Made by a program: the position numbers and the translations under genes. A stretch of 64,000 bases of DNA from Pusillimonas sp. MFBS29 (GTDB taxonomy: Bacteria > Pseudomonadota > Gammaproteobacteria > Burkholderiales > Burkholderiaceae_B), in contig NZ_JAJEWL010000005.1 in NCBI RefSeq assembly GCF_020687695.1, forward strand, positions 1-64,000, in the 5' to 3' direction. The stretch's first letter is position 1, and every line of letters begins with the position of its first letter. The notes beneath the pieces are model-generated. The model was given only the letters and a program-made list of their open reading frames with translations, was not told the DNA's origin and ran no database searches. Positions 8,398 to 16,552 of the stretch are shown piece after piece.

Positions 8398-9120
8398 TTA
8401 TGCTTTGCGACGGCGGTCTTCAAGACGTGTCATGCATTTCTGCAGGAAACGGAGAATATTCGTAGAACGCGCAACGGTAGCGCGTGGCAGTCCGAACAGA
8501 TCATCGTCGATACGCGCCAGACCACGCTCGGTCGTCGTGGCATTGGTATAGCCGGCGGCACGCACCATGTCACGTATCTGGGGAGACTCACCACCATAGG
8601 GATAACAAAAGGCCGTTACTTCAACTTGAGCAAGTTCCTCGAGTTCAAGCCTGGACTGCTTGATCTGGAACGCGGCAATATCGGGCGATAGTTTTGGCAG
8701 GAAAGGATGATCGAGCGTATGAGAGCCCACTTCCATTCCCGCAGCCGCCCACTCACGCATTTCCTCGAGAGACATCAGGTCTGACGAGGCTATGCCTTTC
8801 TCGCGGTCCCATATATTGGTGCCGTCGAGCTGGTGCGCAACAAAATAATTAGTGGCCGTGAAGCCCAGTCCTGCCAGCACCGGCAAGGCGTTGTCATGCA
8901 CATTGCGATAGCCGTCGTCGAAAGTGATGCCCACTACCTTGCCCTGCCGCTCACCCCGCACATACGGCAGCAGGTCGCGCATGGAGAGTCCGGTATAGCC
9001 AAGACGGCGCAGCCAGGTCATCTGGCGCCGGAAGTCGCGCGGATGCACCGTGAGCCCGCGATAGGGAGCTCCTTTGGGTGCCGGCTGGCCGATCTGGTGG
9101 TACATGAGTATGGGTATCAT
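8398..9120 (-). CDS. Polysaccharide deacetylase (NodB domain), second copy in cluster
   Basis: 240 residues, almost entirely a CE4/NodB deacetylase domain without signal peptide, so it should act in the cytoplasm. It begins IPILMYHQIG, has the metal/base motif TFDDGY near residue 68 and the zinc ligands in GSHTLDHPFL near 118-124. The family removes N-acetyl groups from GlcNAc-type residues. Eight bases downstream of one GT4 gene and ten upstream of another, which implies that a transferred N-acetylhexosamine is deacetylated. A comparable deacetylase is needed for full core synthesis in Bordetella pertussis (from memory); orthology to that gene is inference. Confidence 0.87.
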   Translation of the reverse strand: MIPILMYHQIGQPAPKGAPYRGLTVHPRDFRRQMTWLRRLGYTGLSMRDLLPYVRGERQGKVVGITFDDGYRNVHDNALPVLAGLGFTATNYFVAHQLDGTNIWDREKGIASSDLMSLEEMREWAAAGMEVGSHTLDHPFLPKLSPDIAAFQIKQSRLELEELAQVEVTAFCYPYGGESPQIRDMVRAAGYTNATTTERGLARIDDDLFGLPRATVARSTNILRFLQKCMTRLEDRRRKA

Positions 9121-9128
9121 GTAGCTGA

Positions 9129-10262
9129 TTATATCGGTGCAGCCGAATTACGTACCAGCCGATGCGCCTGCTGGTACACCGCCTGGGTATCCTCAAAGAA
9201 TGCAGCCTCGGAAAATACTTGCTGTATGCGGTTGCGTGCGGTGTGTCCCACATCCTGCAACCGCTGCGGATGCGCCAGCATCTGGTGCAGGACACCCACA
9301 ATTGCATCGATATTGCCGGGCGGCACCACCCAGCCATCCTGACCATCCCGTACGTTTTCAGGCAGCCCTCCAACATTGCTTACCAGCACCGGCAAGCCCA
9401 TGGACATGGCCTCACAGCACGCGTAAGACGCCGCCTCCTGGTAGGACAACACGAAACCTGCATCACTGGCGCCCAGCACCGTGCGCACGTCGGAAATCAG
9501 GCCGGGAAAAACCACCTGATCCAGCATGCCAAACGACGCAACCTTGGCAAGCATGGTGTCGGACGGTGGAGCACCGGCCACCACAATTCTTACCCGGGCA
9601 CGCAAGCGGGCATCAAGGTGGGATGCAGCCTTGACGAGATCCAGCCACCCCTTGGCGTAGTCTGTGCCTCCGGTGCTGCCCAGCACCAGCACATCGTCGG
9701 CAAGCGGGCCGAAAAGCTGCTGCCTGAATGCGTTTCTCTGGTCGGGCCCGACAGGCTGGAAGTAATGATCATCTATGCCCAGTCTGACTACACGGACAGA
9801 CTGATGCCGATAATCCGAGCGATCCAGCAGCGCGGCGACATAGTCACATACCGCAATGCACGCGTGCGTACCGAATCGGGCGCGCAGCCTGTGCCCGAAA
9901 CTGGAGACGGGATTGGTATTGTGTTTGGTCCAGACAATAGCAGGGCGCGATTGCATGCCCAGGGTAGCCAGCATGACATGCCGGTGGTCGGCACCGCCGT
10001 TTACATGGATGATGTCGAAACGCTCCTGGCGCAGGAATTTACGCAGTTTGCGAACTTCGGCCAGCAAGGGAAAAGGGCGAGAGGTATACAAACCCGGCAA
10101 AGTGCGTACACCGGTTTGTGCTGCCGCTGCATGCAAACGCCCGGTGGGAGGCACAAGCACGGTGACATCGTGCCGGGACCTAAGGCCTTTCAACAGGCTG
10201 AGCACATAAGTAACGTGCCCACCACCGTTGCCGTGATGAATATCGGTAATCAGTATTTTCAT
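9129..10262 (-). CDS. Glycosyltransferase family 4
   Basis: 377 residues with GT-B organisation: N-terminal ILITDIHHGNGGGHVTYV and a C-terminal donor domain with the EX7E motif in EAASYACCEAMSMGLPVLVSNVGGLPE. There is no transmembrane segment. It follows the GT2 gene after 41 bases, the largest gap in the cluster, and precedes the second deacetylase by eight bases. The likely role is transfer of a hexose or N-acetylhexosamine to LPS core from a nucleotide sugar. The pairing with the next deacetylase gene suggests an N-acetylhexosamine donor, but this is not shown by the sequence. Confidence 0.88.
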   Translation of the reverse strand: MKILITDIHHGNGGGHVTYVLSLLKGLRSRHDVTVLVPPTGRLHAAAAQTGVRTLPGLYTSRPFPLLAEVRKLRKFLRQERFDIIHVNGGADHRHVMLATLGMQSRPAIVWTKHNTNPVSSFGHRLRARFGTHACIAVCDYVAALLDRSDYRHQSVRVVRLGIDDHYFQPVGPDQRNAFRQQLFGPLADDVLVLGSTGGTDYAKGWLDLVKAASHLDARLRARVRIVVAGAPPSDTMLAKVASFGMLDQVVFPGLISDVRTVLGASDAGFVLSYQEAASYACCEAMSMGLPVLVSNVGGLPENVRDGQDGWVVPPGNIDAIVGVLHQMLAHPQRLQDVGHTARNRIQQVFSEAAFFEDTQAVYQQAHRLVRNSAAPI

Positions 10263-10303
10263 TGTCGCGAGCCGGCGAAACCCGCCTGCGACTTGCGCCT
10301 GGA

Positions 10304-11059
10304 TCAGTCGCCTTGTTGGTTATGCTTATTAAGCAAGTGTAATTTACTGTATCGGAAAAAGCTACCTATAGAAGCCATTACCGCAAGCAAAAACCCCGCC
10401 TTGCCGTCCAGAAAGCCACGCCGTATGCCATAGATGCGGATGAAGGTCCAGACCGCGTGTCCGATCACGCCCGGCAAGCTTGTTTTCTTGCCACGGGCAT
10501 GCAGCATGGCAGCGGCAACCGATGAGTAATGATTCAGCTTGACGATATGCGATTCCAGATCGGCGTAGGGATAATGCAGGAAGTGGGCTCTCAAGGTGTG
10601 AACCGGAGCAGAAGTTTGCACACTTTCATGCACAGCAACGTCTTTGAATCGGGCTGTGCCGCGTTTGAACAGACGCAGAACGTGATCAGGCCACCAGCCA
10701 CTATGTCTGATCCAGCGACCAGCATAGTTCGAAAGACGCGGAATCTTGTAGGCTTCGGCGCACGGGTTCTCGAGTTCGGCCTGGATCTCGGCGGCCAGTT
10801 CGGGGGTAACTCGCTCATCGGCGTCGATGGACAGCACCCATTCGGCGCCGGCCAGATCCAGGGCTCTGTTTTTTTGCGGCCCGAAACCCGGCCAGTCGGC
10901 CAGCGTAACCTTGGCTCCCAGGCTTTCGGCAATTTCGCGCGTCTGGTCGGTACTGCCCGAATCCACCACAATGACTTCGTCTGCAAAGCTTACGGAAGCA
11001 ATGCATTCACCAATATGCCGGGCTTCATTCTTGGTGATAATGATGACGGAAAGCTTCAT
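10304..11059 (-). CDS. Glycosyltransferase family 2 (WaaE/LgtF-like LPS core glucosyltransferase)
   Basis: 251 residues with the GT-A opening KLSVIIITKNEARHIGEC, the nucleotide-binding VVDSGSTDQT and the DXD-type SIDADE near residue 90. The C-terminal half has WWPDHVLRLF and HESV, seen in the WaaE/KdtX/LgtF group that adds a beta-1,4-linked glucose to heptose I of the LPS core. I use the ATG at 11059, where the start overlaps the stop of the upstream deacetylase gene as ATGA (11056-11059); an ATG 36 bases earlier would add residues foreign to the family. The overlap indicates translational coupling. Confidence 0.88.
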   Translation of the reverse strand: MKLSVIIITKNEARHIGECIASVSFADEVIVVDSGSTDQTREIAESLGAKVTLADWPGFGPQKNRALDLAGAEWVLSIDADERVTPELAAEIQAELENPCAEAYKIPRLSNYAGRWIRHSGWWPDHVLRLFKRGTARFKDVAVHESVQTSAPVHTLRAHFLHYPYADLESHIVKLNHYSSVAAAMLHARGKKTSLPGVIGHAVWTFIRIYGIRRGFLDGKAGFLLAVMASIGSFFRYSKLHLLNKHNQQGD

Positions 11060-11895
11060 CTGGATTTCCTGAATCCGCGCTTCCAGCGTTTCCACTTATT
11101 GAACAGCGGCCCCACCACCGGGTGAGCAGCAACCTGTATGCGTCGCCCCACCGAATTGCCCGATGTATTGCGCACGGCGAAGCGATAGATATGCGCCGGA
11201 TCGGTGCCCGCCCGGTTCTGGCCGAAGGCCTGTGTGGTGTACAGGTAGCGAAAACCCGTTTCCTGTGCCAGGCGGATATAGTCGGTATCGAAGTAGCCCT
11301 GCGGCCAGCAGAAATGATCCGACACACCGCCCAGCCGGGCCTGCAGGGTCTGCCGGGACGCCGCCAACTCTTCGGCGATATGGTTGTTCTTGCTTGAAGG
11401 GTCGATCAGGTCCCAACGAGTATGGGTATGCGTGTGGCTGTGAAACTCCATGACACCGTCATCCAGCATGGCCTGGATCTCGCTCCAGCGCAAGACGACC
11501 TCGTCGCTGCGCCCCTGCTCGATGAGGTCTTCACACTCTTTATGAGACGGTGTGGCCGGCAACTCGCCCTGCCCCAGTATGTTGCGCACCGGCCCGTCAT
11601 GTATCCAGGATGTCACCAGAAACACCAGCGCGGTGAAACCATATTTCTTGAGCAGAGGATAGGCATAGACCCAGTTGTCGAGATAGCCGTCGTCGAAGGT
11701 AATCAGTATGGATTTTTCGGGTACCGGCATGCCCTGCAGGTGGCCGGCGAACTCAGCGCTGCTGAGGGAACGATAGCCGCGTCGCTTCAGCCACAGCAAC
11801 TGATCCTCGAAGTTGGCCGGTGACGCCGTGATCGCGCCTTCCGAGGGCGACACGTGGTGGTACATCAGTACGGGTACTGTTCGGGTGGTTGTCAT
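11056..11895 (-). CDS. Polysaccharide deacetylase (NodB domain), first copy in cluster
   Basis: 279 residues of CE4 deacetylase type, no signal peptide. It opens TVPVLMYHHVSP, carries TFDDGY near residue 68 and an unusual histidine-rich zinc-ligand stretch HSHTHTHTRWD near 147-157. It differs clearly from the 240-residue copy at 8398-9120, with an insertion between these two motifs and a longer basic tail (KRWKRGFRKSR). The ATG at 11895 overlaps the stop of the upstream GT4 gene as ATGA (11892-11895); an upstream ATG at 11982 would add 29 residues unrelated to the family. The expected role is N-deacetylation of an amino sugar of the LPS core. Confidence 0.87.
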   Translation of the reverse strand: MTTTRTVPVLMYHHVSPSEGAITASPANFEDQLLWLKRRGYRSLSSAEFAGHLQGMPVPEKSILITFDDGYLDNWVYAYPLLKKYGFTALVFLVTSWIHDGPVRNILGQGELPATPSHKECEDLIEQGRSDEVVLRWSEIQAMLDDGVMEFHSHTHTHTRWDLIDPSSKNNHIAEELAASRQTLQARLGGVSDHFCWPQGYFDTDYIRLAQETGFRYLYTTQAFGQNRAGTDPAHIYRFAVRNTSGNSVGRRIQVAAHPVVGPLFNKWKRWKRGFRKSR

Positions 11896-12992
11896 TGTTT
11901 TCGCTCCGCTAGCCAACGGGTATAGCATGACTCTATGCGTTGCACCATCGCTTCCGGACCAAACCGGCCTTGCGTACGGCAAAAGTCCAGCCCTGCCTGC
12001 CCCATGCTGCGGCGCAAGTCGGGGTCATCAATCAAGCGTCTGATTGCTTCGGTTAATGCAGCCTGGTCGTCCAGGGGCACCAGCAAGCCGCTGACACCTG
12101 CCTGCATCATTTCAGGCACGCCGTCGACGTTGGTTCCCACTACTGGCAATCCGGCAGCCCCGGCCTCTACAAAAACCGTTCCGGATGCCTCCTGTCGCGT
12201 GGCCAGCGCAAACAGGTCAAAGCCCGCCAGCAGATTCGGCACATCACGACGCACACCCATCAGATGCACACGCTTTTCCAGATTCTTCCCGGCAATATAG
12301 TCCTGCAGCTGCTCGAATATCGGCGAACCTCCACCGACCAGCACCAGATGAATATTGGGCCGCTCCCTGATCAATGGCTCGACCGCATCAATCAAATCCT
12401 TATGCCCTTTCTGAGGCCGCATGACTGCCACGCAACCGATGACGACATCGTTCCGGGCAAGGCGCAACTCCTGGCGCAAGGTCGAGGTAGCGGGAGGCTC
12501 ACCCAGTTCCACCGCCGGATAAACGGTGGCGACATGCCCAGGCTTGACGCCGCGCTCTATCAGATGGCTGCGCACGAAGTCACTGGCAGTAGTTACCCGG
12601 TGGGGGATGATGGTGTAGGAAAGCAACGACCCGACGCGCTTGGCCAGATGGCGGGTGCGCACAATAAGCGGGGTACCTGCCAACCGGCCGGCACACCCCG
12701 CCACGATCGTGTCGCGCCGGCTGTGCGTATTGAGCACGTCAAAGCGGCCGTTGCGCAGTACGCGACGTATGGTGGCCACGCCTTTCACGAAATTGACAGG
12801 ACCATCCATCAGCGTGGTGTGGACGGTAAAACCTTGTTCGCGCAGGCGTTCGGTCAGGACGGCATGTGGCTGACAGACCGCTTCGAGGTGATGTCCGCGT
12901 TCACGCATGGCCAGCATCATGCGGTAGATGTACTGCTCCTGGCCACCGAAGCTGGTTGCGGCCTCTGAGTGCAATATGCGCAAGCGGGTCAT
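11892..12992 (-). CDS. Glycosyltransferase family 4, translationally coupled to dnaE
   Basis: 366 residues of GT4, N terminus LRILHSEAATSFGGQEQYIY, donor domain with VAVMRPQKGHKDLI near 205 and the EX7E motif in EASGTVFVEAGAAGLPVVGT. The ATG at 12992 overlaps the dnaE stop codon as ATGA (12989-12992); an ATG 36 bases upstream would lie well inside dnaE. The start therefore looks translationally coupled to the DNA polymerase gene. It is probably a hexosamine or hexose transferase for LPS core, paired with the deacetylase that follows. The exact sugar is unknown. Confidence 0.88.
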   Translation of the reverse strand: MTRLRILHSEAATSFGGQEQYIYRMMLAMRERGHHLEAVCQPHAVLTERLREQGFTVHTTLMDGPVNFVKGVATIRRVLRNGRFDVLNTHSRRDTIVAGCAGRLAGTPLIVRTRHLAKRVGSLLSYTIIPHRVTTASDFVRSHLIERGVKPGHVATVYPAVELGEPPATSTLRQELRLARNDVVIGCVAVMRPQKGHKDLIDAVEPLIRERPNIHLVLVGGGSPIFEQLQDYIAGKNLEKRVHLMGVRRDVPNLLAGFDLFALATRQEASGTVFVEAGAAGLPVVGTNVDGVPEMMQAGVSGLLVPLDDQAALTEAIRRLIDDPDLRRSMGQAGLDFCRTQGRFGPEAMVQRIESCYTRWLAERKQ

Positions 12993-15900
12993 GAGTAGTT
13001 GATCTCCACACTTTCGGGTTCGACCCATGCCTCCAGCTGCTCAAGCAAGGCGTCTGCCATACGCACACGCCAGTCTTCTCCGAGGCGCACGGTACACAGG
13101 AACTGATCCCGCATCAGCCTGACCTCGACAGGGACTCCCGGAACACCATTCTCAGGCTCTGCGCGAAAGGGATTAAGCAACTGACGCAACCTCTGTGCAT
13201 CTGCATTGCCGTTAAGCGTAATGCGCAGACTACGCGCACGTGCTTCGCGTGCCAGCTGCAGGTCGAATATTTCGTCGGCTGAAACCCGCAGACCGCCCGA
13301 GTAATCATCGTTGCTTACCTTGCCATGAATGATGACCAGCCTGTCTTCCTTCAGGCGGTTTTTATGCTGTTCGTAAAGCTCGTTGAAAATAGCCACCTCG
13401 ACCTGTGCAGACCCGTCGTCGAGCAATGCGTAAAGCATTTTGCCACGCCGCGTCATTTTGGGGCGCACGGACGACAGCACGCCGGCAAACCATTGCGGGC
13501 TGCGTGAAGGCTCCAGGCGTGCCAGCGGCTTGGGGGCAAAACGCCTGACCTCGTCACGCCAGGCATCAAACAAGTGACCGCTGAAATAGAAGCCCAGCGC
13601 GGTCTTTTCCTGCATGAGGCGAGTCTGCAGATCCCAGGGAGCCACCTTGGCAAGCTCACCTTCAACAATATCGTTTGCATCATCGGCAAACAAAGAAACC
13701 TGGTTGGCGCTGCGTTCGGCCTGCTCGGCCGCTTCGATGGCGTTGCCGACAGTGGCAAGCAAGGCTGCACGATTTTCTTCTATGCTGTCGAATGCCCCCG
13801 CGCGAATCAATGCCTCGATGCTGCGACGATTGACGGTATGCCGGTCTATGCGTCGACAAAAATCGAACAAGCTTGAGAAGGGCCCATCCTGATTCCGGGC
13901 GCGAATAATTTCTTCGACGGCAGACTGGCCCGTTCCCTTTACGGCGCCCAGACCATAACGCATGGTGCGTGGCGGCTGCCCTTTGGCCATATACTCGTCG
14001 GCCACCGGCTCGAAACGATAGGCTGAAGCATTCACATCGGGCGGCAATACCTGTATGCCATTGGCCAGACAGTCCTTCCAGAAAATCTGAACCTTGTCCG
14101 TGTCATCCATATCGGAAGACAATGTGGCGGCCAGAAACTCGGCGGGATGGTAGACCTTGAGCCAGGCGGTCTGATAAGCAATCAGTGCGTAGGCAGCTGA
14201 GTGACTCTTGTTGAAACCGTAGCCTGCAAATTTTTCCATCAGGTCGAAAAGCTTGACGGCCAGATCGGCGTCATAGCCCTTTTCGACCGCACCCTTTTCG
14301 AAAATGGCCCGGTGCTTGGCCATTTCCTCGGCCTTTTTCTTGCCCATGGCACGCCGCAGCAGGTCGGCACCACCCAGCGTGTATCCACCGATGATCTGTG
14401 AAATCAGCATCACCTGTTCCTGATACACGATCACGCCATATGTACTTTGCAGTACCGGCTCGAGGTCGGGGTGGAAATAATCGACCTCGGCCCGCCCGTG
14501 TTTGCGATTGACGAAGTCGACCACCATCCCAGACTCCAGCGGCCCCGGGCGGTACAGTGCCAGCATGGCGATGACATCTTCAAAGGTGTTGGGTCGCAGA
14601 TTCTTCAGCAGCTCTTTCATGCCGCGCGACTCAAGCTGGAAGACAGCAGTGGTGTTGCCTTCGCTAAGCAGCTTGTAAGCCTGGGCGTCATCCAGCTCCA
14701 GCGCCATCACGTCAAAGTCACGCTTGTCTTCGTTGAACTGCCGCACATAACGTACCGCCCAGTCCAGAATGGTCAGGTTACGCAGGCCCAGAAAGTCGAA
14801 CTTGACCAGGCCTGCCGCCTCGACGTCGTCCTTGTCGAATTGCGACACCGCGCTGGTGTCGCTGCCTGGTTGGCAATACAAGGGGCAGAAATCGGTCAGC
14901 TTGCCGGGTGCAATCAATACACCCCCGGCGTGCATGCCTATGTTGCGTGTCAGGCCTTCCAGTGGCCGGGCCAGATCGATCAGGGCGCGCACCTCTTCGT
15001 CCTGGTCGTAACGTTCCTTGAACGCAGGTTCTTCCTCGAGGGCACGCTTGAGGGTCCAGGGGTCGGCCGGATTGAAGGGTATCAGCTTGGACAGCCCGTC
15101 GCAGAGCATATAAGGCATCTCAAGCACCCGGCCTACATCACGCACCACAGCCTTGGCACCCAAGGTACCAAAGGTTGCGATCTGACTGACCGCTTCCTTG
15201 CCATAACGCTGCTTCACATAGTCGATGACCCGCTCGCGGTTGTCCTGGCAGAAATCGATATCGAAGTCGGGCATGGACACCCGCTCCGGATTGAGGAAGC
15301 GTTCGAACAGCAAGTCGTACCGGATCGGATCCAGGTCGGTAATGCCCAGCGAGTATGCCACCAGCGAGCCGGCACCCGATCCTCGCCCGGGCCCGACTGG
15401 AACACCATTGTTCTTGCCCCAGTTGATGAAGTCGGCCACGATCAGGAAGTAGCCGGGGAATCCCATGCCGATGATGGTCTTGCATTCCCATTGCAGGCGT
15501 TCCATGTACTGCGGGTATCGCTCCTGGCGCTGTACCGGATCCGGAAACAACTGCTCCATACGGGTTGCCAGACCTTGCTCGGCCAGCTGTATCAGGTAAT
15601 CATCCAGCGTCACGCCGTCAGGCGTAGGAAAATTCGGCAGACGGGGCTGACCGAGCACCAGGGTCAGGTTGCAGCGCTTGGCAATTTCCAGCGTATTGGC
15701 CAGCGCCGATGGTACGTCGGCAAAGCGACGCTCCATCTCGGCCGAATCAAGCAAATATTGGTCGGTGGTATAGCGACGCACCCGCTTGGCATTACCCAGT
15801 TGCTCGCCCTCGGCAATACAGACACGCGCCTCGTGCGCACGAAAATCATCGGCCTGCAGGAATTGAACAGGATGCGTGGCCACCACAGGCAGACCCGTGC

Positions 15901-16480
15901 GCCCCGCCAGACGCATGGCGGCCTGGACATAGGCCTCATCACCTTCGTGCCCGCTGCGCTGCAGCTCGATGAAATAGCTGTCGGGAAAGGCACGTGCCCA
16001 CGAGGCTGCCACGACGGCCGCTTCTTCCAGATTGCCTGCTTCGATCAGCTGGCCGACATCGCCGGCACGGCCTCCCGAAAGAATGATCAGTCCTGTGCGA
16101 CCCGTCAGCCATTCACGGCGGATCTCGGCGCGGCCCCGGTACTGGTTGTCAAGCCAGGCGCGGCTGAGCAGCTCGCACAGCGCCAGATATCCCTGCTGGT
16201 CACTGGCCAGCAGCAACAGGCGATAAGGCTTGTCGCGATCCTGTTCGTTCTCGAGCCAGATATCGCAGCCGGCTATGGGCTTGACGCCCGCATTGCGGGC
16301 TGCCCTGTAAAACTTAATGAAACCGAAGAGGTTGGACAGGTCGGTCAGCGCCATGGCTGGCTGCCCGAATTCGGCCGCTTTCTTAATCAGATCGGGGATG
16401 CGCGCAATGCCGTCCACCACCGAAAATTCAGAGTGGACGCGCAGGTGTACGAAGGAAGGTGAGGATATTGCTGCTGTCAT
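12989..16480 (-). CDS. dnaE: DNA polymerase III alpha subunit
   Basis: Catalytic subunit of the replicative polymerase. The 1163 residues match the family (E. coli 1160). An N-terminal PHP domain begins with HLRVHSEFSVVDG; the palm has the catalytic aspartates in MPDFDIDFCQDNRERV near residue 405; an OB fold follows at about 985-1060 (VRPKMTRRGKMLYALLDDG). hrpA lies 72 bases upstream on the same strand. The stop codon overlaps the start of a glycosyltransferase gene, so dnaE heads a transcript that continues into the envelope cluster. Identification is certain; the downstream coupling is the unusual part. Confidence 0.98.
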   Translation of the reverse strand: MTAAISSPSFVHLRVHSEFSVVDGIARIPDLIKKAAEFGQPAMALTDLSNLFGFIKFYRAARNAGVKPIAGCDIWLENEQDRDKPYRLLLLASDQQGYLALCELLSRAWLDNQYRGRAEIRREWLTGRTGLIILSGGRAGDVGQLIEAGNLEEAAVVAASWARAFPDSYFIELQRSGHEGDEAYVQAAMRLAGRTGLPVVATHPVQFLQADDFRAHEARVCIAEGEQLGNAKRVRRYTTDQYLLDSAEMERRFADVPSALANTLEIAKRCNLTLVLGQPRLPNFPTPDGVTLDDYLIQLAEQGLATRMEQLFPDPVQRQERYPQYMERLQWECKTIIGMGFPGYFLIVADFINWGKNNGVPVGPGRGSGAGSLVAYSLGITDLDPIRYDLLFERFLNPERVSMPDFDIDFCQDNRERVIDYVKQRYGKEAVSQIATFGTLGAKAVVRDVGRVLEMPYMLCDGLSKLIPFNPADPWTLKRALEEEPAFKERYDQDEEVRALIDLARPLEGLTRNIGMHAGGVLIAPGKLTDFCPLYCQPGSDTSAVSQFDKDDVEAAGLVKFDFLGLRNLTILDWAVRYVRQFNEDKRDFDVMALELDDAQAYKLLSEGNTTAVFQLESRGMKELLKNLRPNTFEDVIAMLALYRPGPLESGMVVDFVNRKHGRAEVDYFHPDLEPVLQSTYGVIVYQEQVMLISQIIGGYTLGGADLLRRAMGKKKAEEMAKHRAIFEKGAVEKGYDADLAVKLFDLMEKFAGYGFNKSHSAAYALIAYQTAWLKVYHPAEFLAATLSSDMDDTDKVQIFWKDCLANGIQVLPPDVNASAYRFEPVADEYMAKGQPPRTMRYGLGAVKGTGQSAVEEIIRARNQDGPFSSLFDFCRRIDRHTVNRRSIEALIRAGAFDSIEENRAALLATVGNAIEAAEQAERSANQVSLFADDANDIVEGELAKVAPWDLQTRLMQEKTALGFYFSGHLFDAWRDEVRRFAPKPLARLEPSRSPQWFAGVLSSVRPKMTRRGKMLYALLDDGSAQVEVAIFNELYEQHKNRLKEDRLVIIHGKVSNDDYSGGLRVSADEIFDLQLAREARARSLRITLNGNADAQRLRQLLNPFRAEPENGVPGVPVEVRLMRDQFLCTVRLGEDWRVRMADALLEQLEAWVEPESVEINYS

Positions 16481-16552
16481 TGCGAGATTGTACCTATGGA
16501 CCGGAAGCTTGCGCGGCGTTGACGCAGGGCGATAAGAATTGGGCCGACAAAC

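Noticed and set aside
9162-10433. 423-residue open frame antisense to a GT4 gene and the GT2 3' end
   Set aside because: Antisense shadow; spans an intergenic gap and has no recognisable family sequence.
12989-12992. dnaE frameshift or gene fusion with the glycosyltransferase
   Set aside because: The overlap is a normal ATGA junction; both proteins have complete, family-typical ends.
14447-16462. 671-residue open frame on the plus strand antisense to dnaE
   Set aside because: It lies wholly inside a certain gene on the other strand, has no domain-like motif and a His/Gln-rich composition typical of antisense frames in G+C-rich DNA.
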